DNA of 64,000 nt from an uncultured Flavobacteriales bacterium. GTDB taxonomy: Bacteria > Bacteroidota > Bacteroidia > Flavobacteriales_D > Parvicellaceae. The notes below the pieces were generated by a model. That model was not told the origin of the DNA, did not search any database, and saw only the letters and a program-made list of their open reading frames with translations. The stretch's first letter is position 1. Every line of letters begins with the position of its first letter. The DNA is taken from the NCBI GenBank assembly GCA_943788115.1, contig CALSPA010000003.1, forward strand, positions 1 to 64,000. The letters run 5' to 3'. This document shows positions 55,572 to 64,000 of the stretch, one piece after another. The position numbers were made by a program, and so were the translations under genes.

Positions 55572-55655
55572 TACCCGAGGCGGGACTTGAACCCGCACGA
55601 ACAAATGTTCACAAGATTTTAAGTCTTGCGTGTCTACCAATTCCACCACTCGGGC
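55572..55655 (-). tRNA. tRNA-Leu (anticodon TAA)
   Basis: 84 nt. Acceptor stem GCCCGAG / CTCGGGT with discriminator A, anticodon stem CAAGA / TCTTG around loop CTTAAAA (anticodon TAA), long class II variable arm, and T arm with GGTTCAAGTCC. Reads UUA codons, which are very frequent in this genome. Confidence 0.97.
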
Positions 55656-55659
55656 AACT

Positions 55660-55683
55660 ATCCATTCTATTGCTAGAATGGAT
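55660..55683 (-). repeat. Perfect 10-bp hairpin between two tRNA genes
   Basis: ATCCATTCTA / TAGAATGGAT with a TTGC loop lies in the 65-base spacer between tRNA-Gly and tRNA-Leu. A second small hairpin (GTTCC-CGAA-GGAAC, 55693-55706) follows. Probably structure in the tRNA precursor. Confidence 0.75.
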
Positions 55684-55720
55684 GTTCACAATGTTCCCGA
55701 AGGAACGCGTGGTTTGGCTG

Positions 55721-55793
<73 letters not shown>

Positions 55794-55864
55794 TTATAAT
55801 AAAAAGAACAAATTCGGGTGCCAAAAGTAAATAAAAATTGCAGATACCAAAACAGAAAAGTAAA

Positions 55865-58468
55865 TTATCCTCCAACTAATTTTTTTATCTCATTCAATTT
55901 CATGAGTGCTTCAATGGGTGTTAGGGTGTCAATATCAATTTTAGTTATTTCTGTTTTTATCTGACTAAGCACCGGATCATCCAATTTAAAAAAGCTTAGC
56001 TGCATTTCCGAATCATCTTTTTGCAATACTTTTGGTTTAGAATCGGCAGCATGAGACTTTTCCAGTTTTACCAAAATTTCTTGTGCTCGTTTTAATATTT
56101 CTTTTGGCATTCCAGCAACTTTTGCAACATGTATCCCAAAACTATGCTCACTACCGCCCTCTTTAAGTTTTCGCAGAAAAACAATTTTCTTTTTAATTTC
56201 CTGTACAGAAACATTAAAGTTTTTAATTCTTGGAAACCGTAGCGTCATATCATTTAATTCATGATAATGAGTTGCAAATAATGTTTTTGCTTTAATTTTT
56301 GACAGCTGGTGAATGTACTCAGCAATGGCCCAAGCAATGGAAATACCGTCATAAGTGCTAGTTCCTCTACCTATTTCATCTAAAAGAATTAAACTGCGAT
56401 TGGAAATGTTATTTAGAATTGATGCTGTCTCATTCATCTCAACCATAAAAGTAGACTCTCCAGATGAAATATTATCGCTTGCTCCAACTCTAGTAAACAC
56501 CTTGTCTGTAATCCCTAAAACAGCGCTTTCGGCAGGCACATAACAACCCATTTGAGCCATTATTACAATTAATGCTGTTTGTCTTAATAAAGCTGATTTA
56601 CCACTCATGTTTGGACCGGTAATCATCATTATTTGTTGTTTATCAGTATTCAACAAAACATCATTTGGAATGTAATTCTCTCCAAGGGGCAAGTGTTGCT
56701 CAATAACTGGGTGTCTGCCTTGTTTTATATCAATTTCAAATCCTTCATTAATGGTTGGGCAACAATAATTATTTGTAAGGGCTACTTTAGCAAAAGAAAG
56801 TAAACAATCAATTTTACCAATTAATTGTGCATTCTGCTGAATTAAATTAATGGAATTCGAAACACTAACAATAAGTGCATTGTATAATGAAATTTCAATT
56901 TCTAAAATCTTTTGTTCGGCACCTAAAATTTTAGTTTCATATTCTTTTAATTCTTCTGTAATATATCTCTCTGCAGCGGTTAATGTTTGCTTTCTAATCC
57001 ATTCTTGAGGAACTTTATCCTTGTGCGTATTTCTAACTTCAATGTAATAACCAAACACATTGTTATATGCAATTTTTAAACTAGGGATTCCAGTTTTTTC
57101 AGCTTCCCTTTTTTGCATTTCAATTAAAAACCCTTTGCCTTGCTTTGAAATTGCTCTTAGCTCGTCCAACTCGCTAGAAACACCAGGCATAATAGTTTCA
57201 CCTTTTCCAATAACAGCAGGAGCGTTTTCATATAATGTAGCGGCTAATTCTTCTACAGCAGCTTTGCAATCATTGATATGATCTCCTATTATTTTTAATT
57301 GCTGGGAATTGGAGTTTTTACAATACGTTTTAATGGGTTGAATTGATTGTAAAGAAAACCTTAATTGAGACAGCTCTCTTGGTGTAATTTTAAGAGCAGA
57401 CAATCTAGAAACCATTCTTTCTAAATCACCTATTTTGGATAAAAGAGGAATTAAATCAGATGAATCATCTCGATTATCAAAAAAATATTTTACCACTTCT
57501 AAGCGCTGATCTATCGGTCTTTTTTCTTTTAAAGGCAAAAGCATCCAACGTTTAAGCATTCGAGCACCCATAGCCGTAGAGGTATGGTCTAATATGCTAA
57601 TTAATGATATTCCTCCCTCATTAGATGAATTAATTAACTCTAAGTTTCTTATTGTAAATTTATCTAGCCAAACAAAATGCTCTTGTTCAATTCTATGAAT
57701 TGATGAAATATGTTGGTTTCTATTGTGCTCTGTAGTACTCAAATAATGAAGTGCTACACCAGCCGCAATAATTGCCATAGGGATCTGTTCTATACCAAAT
57801 CCTTTCAGTGATTTAACTCCAAAATGATTCAATAAAGTTTCATTACTAAAATCTTCAGTGAAAACCCAATCTTCTAATTTGTATGTGTAAAAGTCTGAAC
57901 CAAAAAAATGATGAAATTCTTTATCTCGATTCCTTTGGTATAATATTTCGCTAGGTCTAAATCCCTGAATCAATTTCTCAATGTACTCATGATTTCCTTC
58001 AGCTACTAAGAACTCTCCAGTGCTAATGTCTAAAAATGAAACACCTGCTCTTTTTTTATCAAAATGGACTGCCGCTAGAAAATTATTACTCTTATGCTCT
58101 AAAACTTTATCACTTAATGCAACTCCTGGAGTAACAAGCTCTGTAACACCTCTCTTTACAATTTTTTTGGTCTTACTAGCTTCCTCTAATTGATCACAAA
58201 CTGCTACTCTTTGGCCGGCCAAAACAAGTTTAGGAAGGTATGTGTCTAAAGAGTGATGAGGGAAACCTGCTAATTCAATTTTAGATGATCCGTTATTTCT
58301 AGCTGTTAGTACAATGCCTAAAATATTTGAAGCCGTAACAGCATCTTGCCCAAATGTTTCATAAAAATCTCCAACTCTAAACAAGAGCATAGCATCAGGA
58401 TATTTAGATTTTATCTGATTATACTGTCCCATTAAGGGAGTCTGCTTTGTTTGTTTTACTTTTGCCAA
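55865..58468 (-). CDS. mutS: DNA mismatch repair protein MutS
   Basis: 867 aa, the usual length. Recognises base mismatches. The mismatch-binding Phe-X-Glu is in [10 protein letters not shown] (about residues 31-40) after [18 protein letters not shown]. The ATPase domain has Walker [18 protein letters not shown] (about 614-630), the ST-rich [13 protein letters not shown], Walker [18 protein letters not shown], and the FATHYHEL motif. The C-terminal dimerisation tail ends [12 protein letters not shown] clean intact copy, which matters because loss would raise mutation rates. Divergent from the methyltransferase gene. Confidence 0.97.
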   Translation of the reverse strand: MAKVKQTKQTPLMGQYNQIKSKYPDAMLLFRVGDFYETFGQDAVTASNILGIVLTARNNGSSKIELAGFPHHSLDTYLPKLVLAGQRVAVCDQLEEASKTKKIVKRGVTELVTPGVALSDKVLEHKSNNFLAAVHFDKKRAGVSFLDISTGEFLVAEGNHEYIEKLIQGFRPSEILYQRNRDKEFHHFFGSDFYTYKLEDWVFTEDFSNETLLNHFGVKSLKGFGIEQIPMAIIAAGVALHYLSTTEHNRNQHISSIHRIEQEHFVWLDKFTIRNLELINSSNEGGISLISILDHTSTAMGARMLKRWMLLPLKEKRPIDQRLEVVKYFFDNRDDSSDLIPLLSKIGDLERMVSRLSALKITPRELSQLRFSLQSIQPIKTYCKNSNSQQLKIIGDHINDCKAAVEELAATLYENAPAVIGKGETIMPGVSSELDELRAISKQGKGFLIEMQKREAEKTGIPSLKIAYNNVFGYYIEVRNTHKDKVPQEWIRKQTLTAAERYITEELKEYETKILGAEQKILEIEISLYNALIVSVSNSINLIQQNAQLIGKIDCLLSFAKVALTNNYCCPTINEGFEIDIKQGRHPVIEQHLPLGENYIPNDVLLNTDKQQIMMITGPNMSGKSALLRQTALIVIMAQMGCYVPAESAVLGITDKVFTRVGASDNISSGESTFMVEMNETASILNNISNRSLILLDEIGRGTSTYDGISIAWAIAEYIHQLSKIKAKTLFATHYHELNDMTLRFPRIKNFNVSVQEIKKKIVFLRKLKEGGSEHSFGIHVAKVAGMPKEILKRAQEILVKLEKSHAADSKPKVLQKDDSEMQLSFFKLDDPVLSQIKTEITKIDIDTLTPIEALMKLNEIKKLVGG

Positions 58469-58547
58469 TGAAATAACTGATTTGAAAACGAATGTATGTA
58501 ATACACTCTAAATTTAAACAATCCACCTTAAAATATTTTCATCTTTT

Positions 58548-59072
58548 ATGAACAAAAAATTAAAACTTGAAGAGCTAAATAGAATCTCTCTGAAAGATTA
58601 TAAAACAAAAAAAAAGAATTCGATTGTAGTAATACTGGAAAACATTAGAAGCCTGCATAATGTAGGTTCATTTTTTAGAACCGGTGATGCATTTGCAATT
58701 GAGAAAATTATTTTAACCGGAATTACTGCCACACCACCGCACAAAGAAATTAGAAAGACTGCACTCGGAGCCTCTGAAAGCGTAGAATGGTCTTACGAAA
58801 AAAATTGTCTTTTAGCTATTAACAAGTTAAAAGCTGAAGGTTATGAAATTTGGGCAGTTGAACAAACAGAAAATTCTGTAATGTTGGATAAATTCAATAA
58901 AACCAAACAACCATTAGCACTTGTTTTTGGAAACGAGGTGGAAGGAGTTACTCAAGAAGTAATAGACAATTGCCAAGGCACTATTGAAATTCCTCAGTTT
59001 GGCACGAAACATTCTTTAAATGTATCCGTATCAGGTGGAGTGGTTTTATGGGGGATAATTCAAAAAATTTAG
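58548..59072 (+). CDS. TrmH/SpoU-family RNA 2'-O-methyltransferase
   Basis: 174 aa, the SPOUT fold alone without a substrate-binding extension. Motif 1 is in NIRSLHNVGSFFRTGDAF (about residues 32-49), motif 2 in LVFGNEVEGVTQEV (about 125-138), and motif 3 in IPQFGTKHSLNVSVSGGVVLW (about 148-168), where the knot binds S-adenosylmethionine. Probably modifies tRNA or rRNA ribose; which position is not determinable. Starts 79 bases from mutS, divergent. Confidence 0.92.
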   Translation: MNKKLKLEELNRISLKDYKTKKKNSIVVILENIRSLHNVGSFFRTGDAFAIEKIILTGITATPPHKEIRKTALGASESVEWSYEKNCLLAINKLKAEGYEIWAVEQTENSVMLDKFNKTKQPLALVFGNEVEGVTQEVIDNCQGTIEIPQFGTKHSLNVSVSGGVVLWGIIQKI

Positions 59073-59124
59073 CTGCATAAAGATTATTATTAACTATTAT
59101 TCCCTGCAAATAAGAGAAAAAACC

Positions 59125-59132
59125 TATATTTG
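59125..59132 (+). promoter_or_regulatory. Putative -7 element (TATATTTG) of the PorG-like gene
   Basis: An exact match to TAnnTTTG lies 19 bases before the start codon at 59152. No clear -33 element. Confidence 0.45.
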
Positions 59133-59151
59133 TTAGTTCAAGACAAAAAAA

Positions 59152-60158
59152 ATGAAAAAGTCATTTAACATATTTCTTGCCCTCGCCTTTCTTTTAGGTC
59201 CAATGATAATTCTTTCTCAAGGTTATTACAACAGATACGACTATAGAAGAAAACGCCACGAGTTTACTCTTGGTGGTGGCGCCTCAAATTTCTTAGGAGA
59301 ATTAGGTGGAAGAGATATGGTTGGATCAGGTTTTTTATACGACCTTGAATTTGCAAAAACAAGCTATGTGGGTGAATTTAGCTACACCTATTACGCATTA
59401 AGTAAATTCTCTATTAGAGGAAACTTAGCTATAGGTAAAGTTTCTGGAGATGACCAATTAACTCAAGAATTTTATCGAAATAACAGAAATTTAAATTTCG
59501 AGTCGATGATAATTGAAGGAGCTCTACTTTTTCAAGTTCATATAATTAAAGAAAAAACAGGTAACAGGTATAATTTAAAATCTCCTGCAGGAAGATACTT
59601 GGGAATAAAAAACCCTATCGGAATTGGTCTTTATGGTTTCACAGGGATTGGAGGGTTTTCATACAACCCTGTTGGTCAAAGCCCAGATGGCATAAAATAC
59701 AAACTTAAACCGCTCAAAACAGAAGGTCAAGGATTAGCCAGGTGGCGCAGAAGCCATATTCTGGAATCAGTGTTTGTGTTCCTGTTGGTTTTGGACTAAG
59801 AAAGGCTTTCAATGGTAACGGTGGGATTAAACTTGAGGCTAGCTACCGATTTACCTTCACAGATTACATTGACGATGTCAGTACAGTATATTATAATAAT
59901 GATTTTCTAGCAAACAATGTTGGTGCTGTTTCTGCCCAAATGGCTGATCCTAGCTTAGGCGCTACCTACTTAAGTTACATTCATGATGACAATACAGTTT
60001 ATACGTATACTGAAACTGGATTTCAGAGAGGAGATTCATCAGATAACGATGGTTACATGTTTTTAACCCTATCCGCTTATAAGCAATTGAACAATTCTGC
60101 CAGAGGATATAGAACCATTAAGGTTAATCAAAAAAGAAGAATTAAAGCTTCTTTTTAA
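59152..60158 (+). CDS. PorG/DUF6089-like outer-membrane barrel, frameshifted
   Basis: Two track ORFs form one gene of about 335 aa. Signal peptide MKKSFNIFLALAFLLG...LSQ is followed by a barrel that opens HEFTLGGGASNFLGELGG, has GLYGFTGIGGFSYNP at mid-length, and continues after the break as SGISVCVPVGFGLRKAF ... FTFTDYIDDVSTVYY. The frame passes from 1 to 3 between about 59735 and 59760. One missing base, or two extra bases (which would give GLPGGAEPYSG), repairs it. PorG is the outer-membrane barrel of the T9SS that contacts the PorK/N ring, which would suit the many T9SS cargo proteins here. Family call is by pattern memory. Confidence 0.75.
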
Positions 60159-60215
60159 TCTCTTATATTACATCAGACTTTTTATTTCAATAGTTATTTA
60201 ACTTTAAACTTCTCC

Positions 60216-60377
60216 TATATTTAATTATATTCGCATAAATGCAAGATAAATTAAAGCATATTATTTTTGAAATTAAAGTCCTTATTAAAAGGAACCCTGA
60301 GTGATTTTTCTTCTCTTGCAACAAATCTGTTGTATCCTGTCACTCAATTTAACTTTTAATTTCATAAATTTATAACT
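60216..60377 (+). promoter_or_regulatory. Structured leader and promoter region of the aromatic catabolism operon
   Basis: TATATTTA at 60216 and TATATTCG at 60227 are -7-like boxes. About 140 bases then separate them from hmgA. The leader holds a 21-codon reading frame (60239-60304, MQDKLKHIIF...) and a nested hairpin: TGAGTGA (60298-60304) pairs with TCACTCA (60340-60346) and encloses CAACA-AATC-TGTTG (60319-60332). Regulation at the leader is plausible but unproven. Confidence 0.5.
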
Positions 60378-61535
60378 ATGCCAAGATATCATAAGCTAGG
60401 AAAACTCCCACACAAAAGACATACAGTATTTAAAAAAGAAGATGGCTCAATTCATTATGAGCAATTATTTGGAACCATTGGTTTTGACGGCATGTCTTCA
60501 CTACTCTACCACCTTCATCCACCAACCATGGTCAACGAAATACATGGTTCAATTAAAGTAGCACCAGAAATTGCTATTGATAAAAACATGCAAATGCGAG
60601 CCTTTAAAGGTTTTAGTGTAAAGCCTGAATCAGATTTTTTAAAATCAAGAAAGCCTGTACTTACAAATTCAGATGTTACTTTATGGCTAGCTGCTCCAAA
60701 AGGATCTATGACTGATTACTTTTATAAAAATGCTGATGCTGATGAAGTGATATTCATCCATAAAGGAAAAGGGAAATTAAAAACTCTTTTAGGGAATATA
60801 GAATTTAGCTATGGAGATTACCTTGTAATACCTAGAGGAATGATTTACCAAATTGAATTTGAATCTGAAGATAACAAACACTTTATAATAGAATCTAGAG
60901 ATCCTATTTACACCCCTAAAAGATACAGAAATTGGTTTGGACAATTATTAGAACATTCTCCATTTTGTGAAAGAGATTTCAGAGTCCCTGAAAATCTAGA
61001 AACATTTGACCAAAAAGGCTCATTCATTGTTAAGATAAAAAAAGAAGGGGTACTTTACGACTACGAATACGCTAGTCATCCATTTGATGTTGTTGGATGG
61101 GACGGGTACAATTATCCATATGCCTTTTCTATTCATGACTTTGAACCTATAACAGGAAGGGTGCACCAACCACCGCCTGTTCATCAAACATTTGAAACAA
61201 ACAGCTTTGTTATTTGTTCATTCTGCCCAAGATTATACGATTATCATCCAGAAGCAATACCATCTCCTTACAATCACAGCAATATTGATTCTGATGAAGT
61301 TCTTTATTATGTTGATGGAGATTTTATGAGTAGGAATGACATTGAAATAGGGCAAATAACTTTGCATCCTTCAGGAATTCCACATGGGCCTCATCCAGGA
61401 GCATATGAAAGAAGTATAGGGAAGAAAGAAACACTTGAGCTTGCTGTAATGGTTGACACGTTTAAACCACTTAAAATAACAAAGCAAGCGCTAAATATAG
61501 AAGTTGAAAATTATTATAAATCTTGGATACATTAA
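60378..61535 (+). CDS. hmgA: Homogentisate 1,2-dioxygenase
   Basis: 385 aa. Opens homogentisate to maleylacetoacetate in tyrosine breakdown. It starts MPRYHKLGKLPHKRHTVF, the pattern of the shorter Bacteroidota form (Proteobacterial HmgA has about 430 residues). Cupin-type iron-binding region lies in GRVHQPPPVHQTFE (about residues 256-269) and SGIPHGPHPGAYE (about 331-343). First gene of the aromatic catabolism operon and directly followed by hppD, which makes its substrate. Confidence 0.93.
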   Translation: MPRYHKLGKLPHKRHTVFKKEDGSIHYEQLFGTIGFDGMSSLLYHLHPPTMVNEIHGSIKVAPEIAIDKNMQMRAFKGFSVKPESDFLKSRKPVLTNSDVTLWLAAPKGSMTDYFYKNADADEVIFIHKGKGKLKTLLGNIEFSYGDYLVIPRGMIYQIEFESEDNKHFIIESRDPIYTPKRYRNWFGQLLEHSPFCERDFRVPENLETFDQKGSFIVKIKKEGVLYDYEYASHPFDVVGWDGYNYPYAFSIHDFEPITGRVHQPPPVHQTFETNSFVICSFCPRLYDYHPEAIPSPYNHSNIDSDEVLYYVDGDFMSRNDIEIGQITLHPSGIPHGPHPGAYERSIGKKETLELAVMVDTFKPLKITKQALNIEVENYYKSWIH

Positions 61536-61548
61536 AAAAAACAAAACC

Positions 61549-62706
61549 ATGAAAGAAGTTAAAAATGTTGATTATGGACTTGAGAAAATTTTTGAGGGAG
61601 CTCAAGATTTTCTTCCTTTATTAGGAACAGACTATGTTGAATTTTATGTTGGCAACGCCAAACAATCTGCACACTTTTATAAAACTGCATTTGGATTTCA
61701 ATCGTATGCATATGCAGGCTTAGAAACTGGACTTAAAGATCGCGTTTCATATGTTTTAAAGCAGGACAAAATCAGGCTAGTTTTAACAACTGCACTAAAT
61801 AGCAAATCAGAAGTTGGCGAACACGTTAAAAAACATGGAGATGGCGTTAAAATAGTTGCTCTTTGGGTTGAAGATGCTAGAAAATCTTATGAAGAAACCA
61901 TTAAAAGAGGAGCTAAATCTTACATGGAGCCAGTTGTAGAAAAAGATAAAGATGGTGAAGTTGTAAGAGCGGGTATTTATACTTATGGTGAAACAGTACA
62001 CATGTTTGTTGAGCGTAAAAATTATAATGGTGATTTTTTACCGGGTTTTAAAAAATGGGAATCTGATTACAACCCATCCTCTGTTGGGTTAAAATACATT
62101 GACCACATGGTTGGGAATGTAGGCTGGGGAGAAATGAATACCTGGGTAAAATGGTATGAAGATGTAATGGGATTCGTAAACTTTTTATCTTTTGATGACA
62201 AACAAATTCATACAGAATATTCTGCTCTAATGAGTAAAGTAATGAGTAATGGAAATGGAAGAATTAAATTCCCAATTAACGAACCCGCAGAAGGAAAAAA
62301 ACGTTCTCAAATTGAAGAATATCTTGACTTTTACGAAGGTTCAGGTGTTCAACACATAGCAGTGGCAACAAATGACATTATAGGAACCATTACTGAAATG
62401 AGGAAAAGAGGCATAGAGTTTTTAAGCACACCTCCTGATGAATATTACAAATCTGTTCCCATTAGATTAGAAGAGCACAATCATAAATTAATTGAAGACA
62501 TTGAAGTTCTTAAAGGTCTAGGCATAATGATAGATGCAGATGAAGAAGGTTATTTGTTACAAATCTTCACAAAACCAGTTGAGGATCGACCAACACTTTT
62601 CTTTGAAATCATTCAAAGGATGGGTGCTAGAGGCTTTGGAGCAGGAAATTTCAAAGCATTATTTGAATCTATAGAAAGAGAACAGCAAAAAAGAGGAACA
62701 TTGTAA
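61549..62706 (+). CDS. hppD: 4-Hydroxyphenylpyruvate dioxygenase
   Basis: 385 aa from ATG 61549 (MKEVKNVDYGLEKIFEGA); the track start at 61504 lies inside hmgA and is less likely. It converts 4-hydroxyphenylpyruvate to homogentisate. Two vicinal-oxygen-chelate halves are seen: the N-terminal DYVEFYVGNAKQSAHFYKTAFGF and the C-terminal catalytic half with Fe ligands in YIDHMVGNV (His), SGVQHIAVATNDI (His) and TLFFEIIQRMG (Glu). 13 bases after hmgA and immediately followed by kynA. Confidence 0.96.
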   Translation: MKEVKNVDYGLEKIFEGAQDFLPLLGTDYVEFYVGNAKQSAHFYKTAFGFQSYAYAGLETGLKDRVSYVLKQDKIRLVLTTALNSKSEVGEHVKKHGDGVKIVALWVEDARKSYEETIKRGAKSYMEPVVEKDKDGEVVRAGIYTYGETVHMFVERKNYNGDFLPGFKKWESDYNPSSVGLKYIDHMVGNVGWGEMNTWVKWYEDVMGFVNFLSFDDKQIHTEYSALMSKVMSNGNGRIKFPINEPAEGKKRSQIEEYLDFYEGSGVQHIAVATNDIIGTITEMRKRGIEFLSTPPDEYYKSVPIRLEEHNHKLIEDIEVLKGLGIMIDADEEGYLLQIFTKPVEDRPTLFFEIIQRMGARGFGAGNFKALFESIEREQQKRGTL

Positions 62707-63666
62707 ATGCAGAAATTAATTGAAGAAATAGTTGCTAAACTTGAGAGTGAAGGGCAAAACCCTAAAACTCATTTTGAAGGAATGTTACACAGTAAACCAA
62801 TGAATTATTGGGATTACATTCAGACAGAGCCCTTGTTAAATCTTCAAACTCAACGTACCAATCTTCCAGATGAGCTTATTTTTATAATGTATCATCAGAT
62901 TAACGAGTTACTTTTTAAAATGATTCTCTGGGAAATAGAACAAGTTGCTTTTAACAAAGACTTAAATGCAACATTCTTTAGCTCCAGATTAGACCGTATA
63001 AGTCGCTATTTCGATTTGCTTTCTGGTTCTTTCAAAATAATGGGTGATGGTATGGAAGTGGAGCAATACATGAAGTTTAGAAACACATTAGCACCAGCTA
63101 GCGGATTTCAAAGTGCTCAATATAGAATGATTGAATTTGGTAGTACAGAGCTAATCAATCTAATAGATTTTAGATTTAGAGACTCTATTAATAGAAATAC
63201 TCCATTTAAACATGCATTTGATCACTTGTACTGGCAAGCTGCTGGGAAAAACCATCAAACCGGAGAGAAATCAACTTTAATTAACTTATTTGAAGATAAA
63301 TACATGGATACTTTCATTCGTTTTATGAAAGATTACAACACTAAAAATCTGTGGTCAACGTTTAAAAATCTGCCTGAAAAAGAAAGAAAAGATTTGAACT
63401 TGGTTAATTCTATGAGACATTATGATCATACAGTAAATGTATTGTGGGTAATGGAACATTTTAATGCCGCTGGAAAATATTTAGACAGCGGTAAAAAGTC
63501 TGCCCAAGCAACTGGAGGAAGTGATTGGAAGAAATACATGCACCCACAATATCAAAGAAGAGTTTTTTTCCCAGACTTGTGGACAAATCAGGAATTAAAA
63601 GATTGGGGTAAACAAAATCTAGAAAATCATAAAATACTCACTAAATTAGAGGGCATTAAAATTTAA
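62707..63666 (+). CDS. kynA: Tryptophan 2,3-dioxygenase
   Basis: 319 aa. A heme enzyme that opens the tryptophan indole ring to N-formylkynurenine. Family marks are [20 protein letters not shown] (about residues 59-78, heme-pocket His), [21 protein letters not shown] (about 120-140, substrate-binding Arg), and [12 protein letters not shown] with the proximal His (about 239-250). The ATG directly follows the hppD stop codon. Presence here groups tryptophan with tyrosine breakdown. Confidence 0.95.
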   Translation: MQKLIEEIVAKLESEGQNPKTHFEGMLHSKPMNYWDYIQTEPLLNLQTQRTNLPDELIFIMYHQINELLFKMILWEIEQVAFNKDLNATFFSSRLDRISRYFDLLSGSFKIMGDGMEVEQYMKFRNTLAPASGFQSAQYRMIEFGSTELINLIDFRFRDSINRNTPFKHAFDHLYWQAAGKNHQTGEKSTLINLFEDKYMDTFIRFMKDYNTKNLWSTFKNLPEKERKDLNLVNSMRHYDHTVNVLWVMEHFNAAGKYLDSGKKSAQATGGSDWKKYMHPQYQRRVFFPDLWTNQELKDWGKQNLENHKILTKLEGIKI

Positions 63667-63668
63667 AC

Positions 63669-64000
63669 ATGATGGAAGACTCAAAAAAATTAGAAGAATT
63701 TCAAGCCAAGATAGATGCTGATGTTAAAATTGAGCCTAAAGACTGGATGCCAGAAAAATACCGTCAAAATTTAATCAGACAAATTTCTCAACATGCTCAT
63801 TCTGAAATTATTGGAATGCAGCCCGAAGGAAATTGGCTAACAAGGGCTCCAAGCTTAAGAAGTAAAAAAATTCTAATGGCTAAAATTCAAGATGAAGCAG
63901 GACACGGACTTTATCTCTATTGTGCTGCAGAAACTCTAGGTGTTAAACGAGAACAATTTCTCAAATGGCTTCATGATGGTGTCGCAAAATATTCAAGTGT
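63669..64000 (+). CDS. paaA: Phenylacetyl-CoA 1,2-epoxidase catalytic subunit PaaA, partial
   Basis: The gene runs off the right edge, so it is missing from the ORF track; 110 codons are visible. ATG 63669, 2 bases after the kynA stop. The sequence [39 protein letters not shown] and [18 protein letters not shown] matches PaaA; the EAGH supplies di-iron ligands. The Paa complex epoxidises phenylacetyl-CoA, the first committed step of aerobic phenylacetate degradation. More paa genes are expected to the right. Confidence 0.93.
   Translation, partial: MMEDSKKLEEFQAKIDADVKIEPKDWMPEKYRQNLIRQISQHAHSEIIGMQPEGNWLTRAPSLRSKKILMAKIQDEAGHGLYLYCAAETLGVKREQFLKWLHDGVAKYSS

Noticed and set aside
60239-60304. 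21-codon ORF as an independent small protein
   Set aside because: Too short, no clear ribosome site, and it overlaps the leader hairpin. I kept it only as part of the leader and do not call it a gene.

Overview
The window looks like a chromosomal piece of a marine member of the Bacteroidota, most likely order Flavobacteriales. It is strongly AT-rich. Many secreted proteins end in a type IX secretion (T9SS) type A sorting domain. It carries a SusC/SusD polysaccharide utilisation locus, promoters of the Bacteroidota TAnnTTTG type, and flavobacterial versions of RecQ, DUF4286, DUF983 and PorG/DUF6089. The exact family is not determinable from this sequence; Crocinitomicaceae/Cryomorphaceae-like is a guess.

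Layout. 1-3.1 kb: two T9SS surface proteins, the first cut by the left edge. 3.2-10.9 kb: an MBL hydrolase, a large propeller/outer-membrane-barrel protein, half-size TauE, an M20 amidohydrolase and RecQ. 11-14.7 kb: tandem paralogous T9SS proteins. 14.8-20.6 kb (minus): PLP enzyme, DUF4286, TPR protein, lipoprotein, serS, rpmA-rplU. 20.8-27.9 kb (plus): a tightly packed signalling cluster with an LpxD-like acyltransferase, a SpoIIE/PP2C phosphatase, two LytTR response regulators, a propeller-type LytS kinase and a small acidic lipoprotein. 27.9-32.4 kb: CPBP protease, sufS, a large envelope protein. 32.5-36.2 kb (minus): a cobalamin-uptake locus with a membrane protein, a cobalamin riboswitch, BtuB and a BtuG-like propeller lipoprotein. 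36.5-41.4 kb: mixed housekeeping genes, including a DnaQ/GIY-YIG fusion. 41.4-51.7 kb (minus): a laminarin-type PUL (susC, susD, PKD lipoprotein, GH16, GH3, T9SS glycan-binding protein). 52-55.4 kb: a T9SS repeat protein, then an ECF sigma factor overlapping a protein with one inner-membrane helix, a long disordered linker and a C-terminal outer-membrane barrel. 55.5-60.2 kb: two tRNAs, mutS, a TrmH methyltransferase and a PorG-like barrel. 60.2-64 kb: an aromatic amino acid catabolic operon (hmgA, hppD, kynA, paaA) running off the right edge.

The most interesting system is the sigma factor/dual-membrane protein pair at 53.1-55.4 kb. Its layout matches what I recall of the recently reported dual membrane-spanning anti-sigma factors of Bacteroides. 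A perfect 12-bp palindrome sits 2 bp before the sigma start codon. Second are the BtuB-BtuG-riboswitch locus outside the gut, and an AGTGTA-type motif shared by the two PUL promoters.

Quality warning: at least six genes need single-base corrections to read through (T9SS protein at 1-2329, first LytTR regulator, susC, susD, the membrane protein upstream of the riboswitch, the PorG-like barrel). The flanking reading frames are intact and conserved, so I favour sequencing or assembly indels over real pseudogenes.
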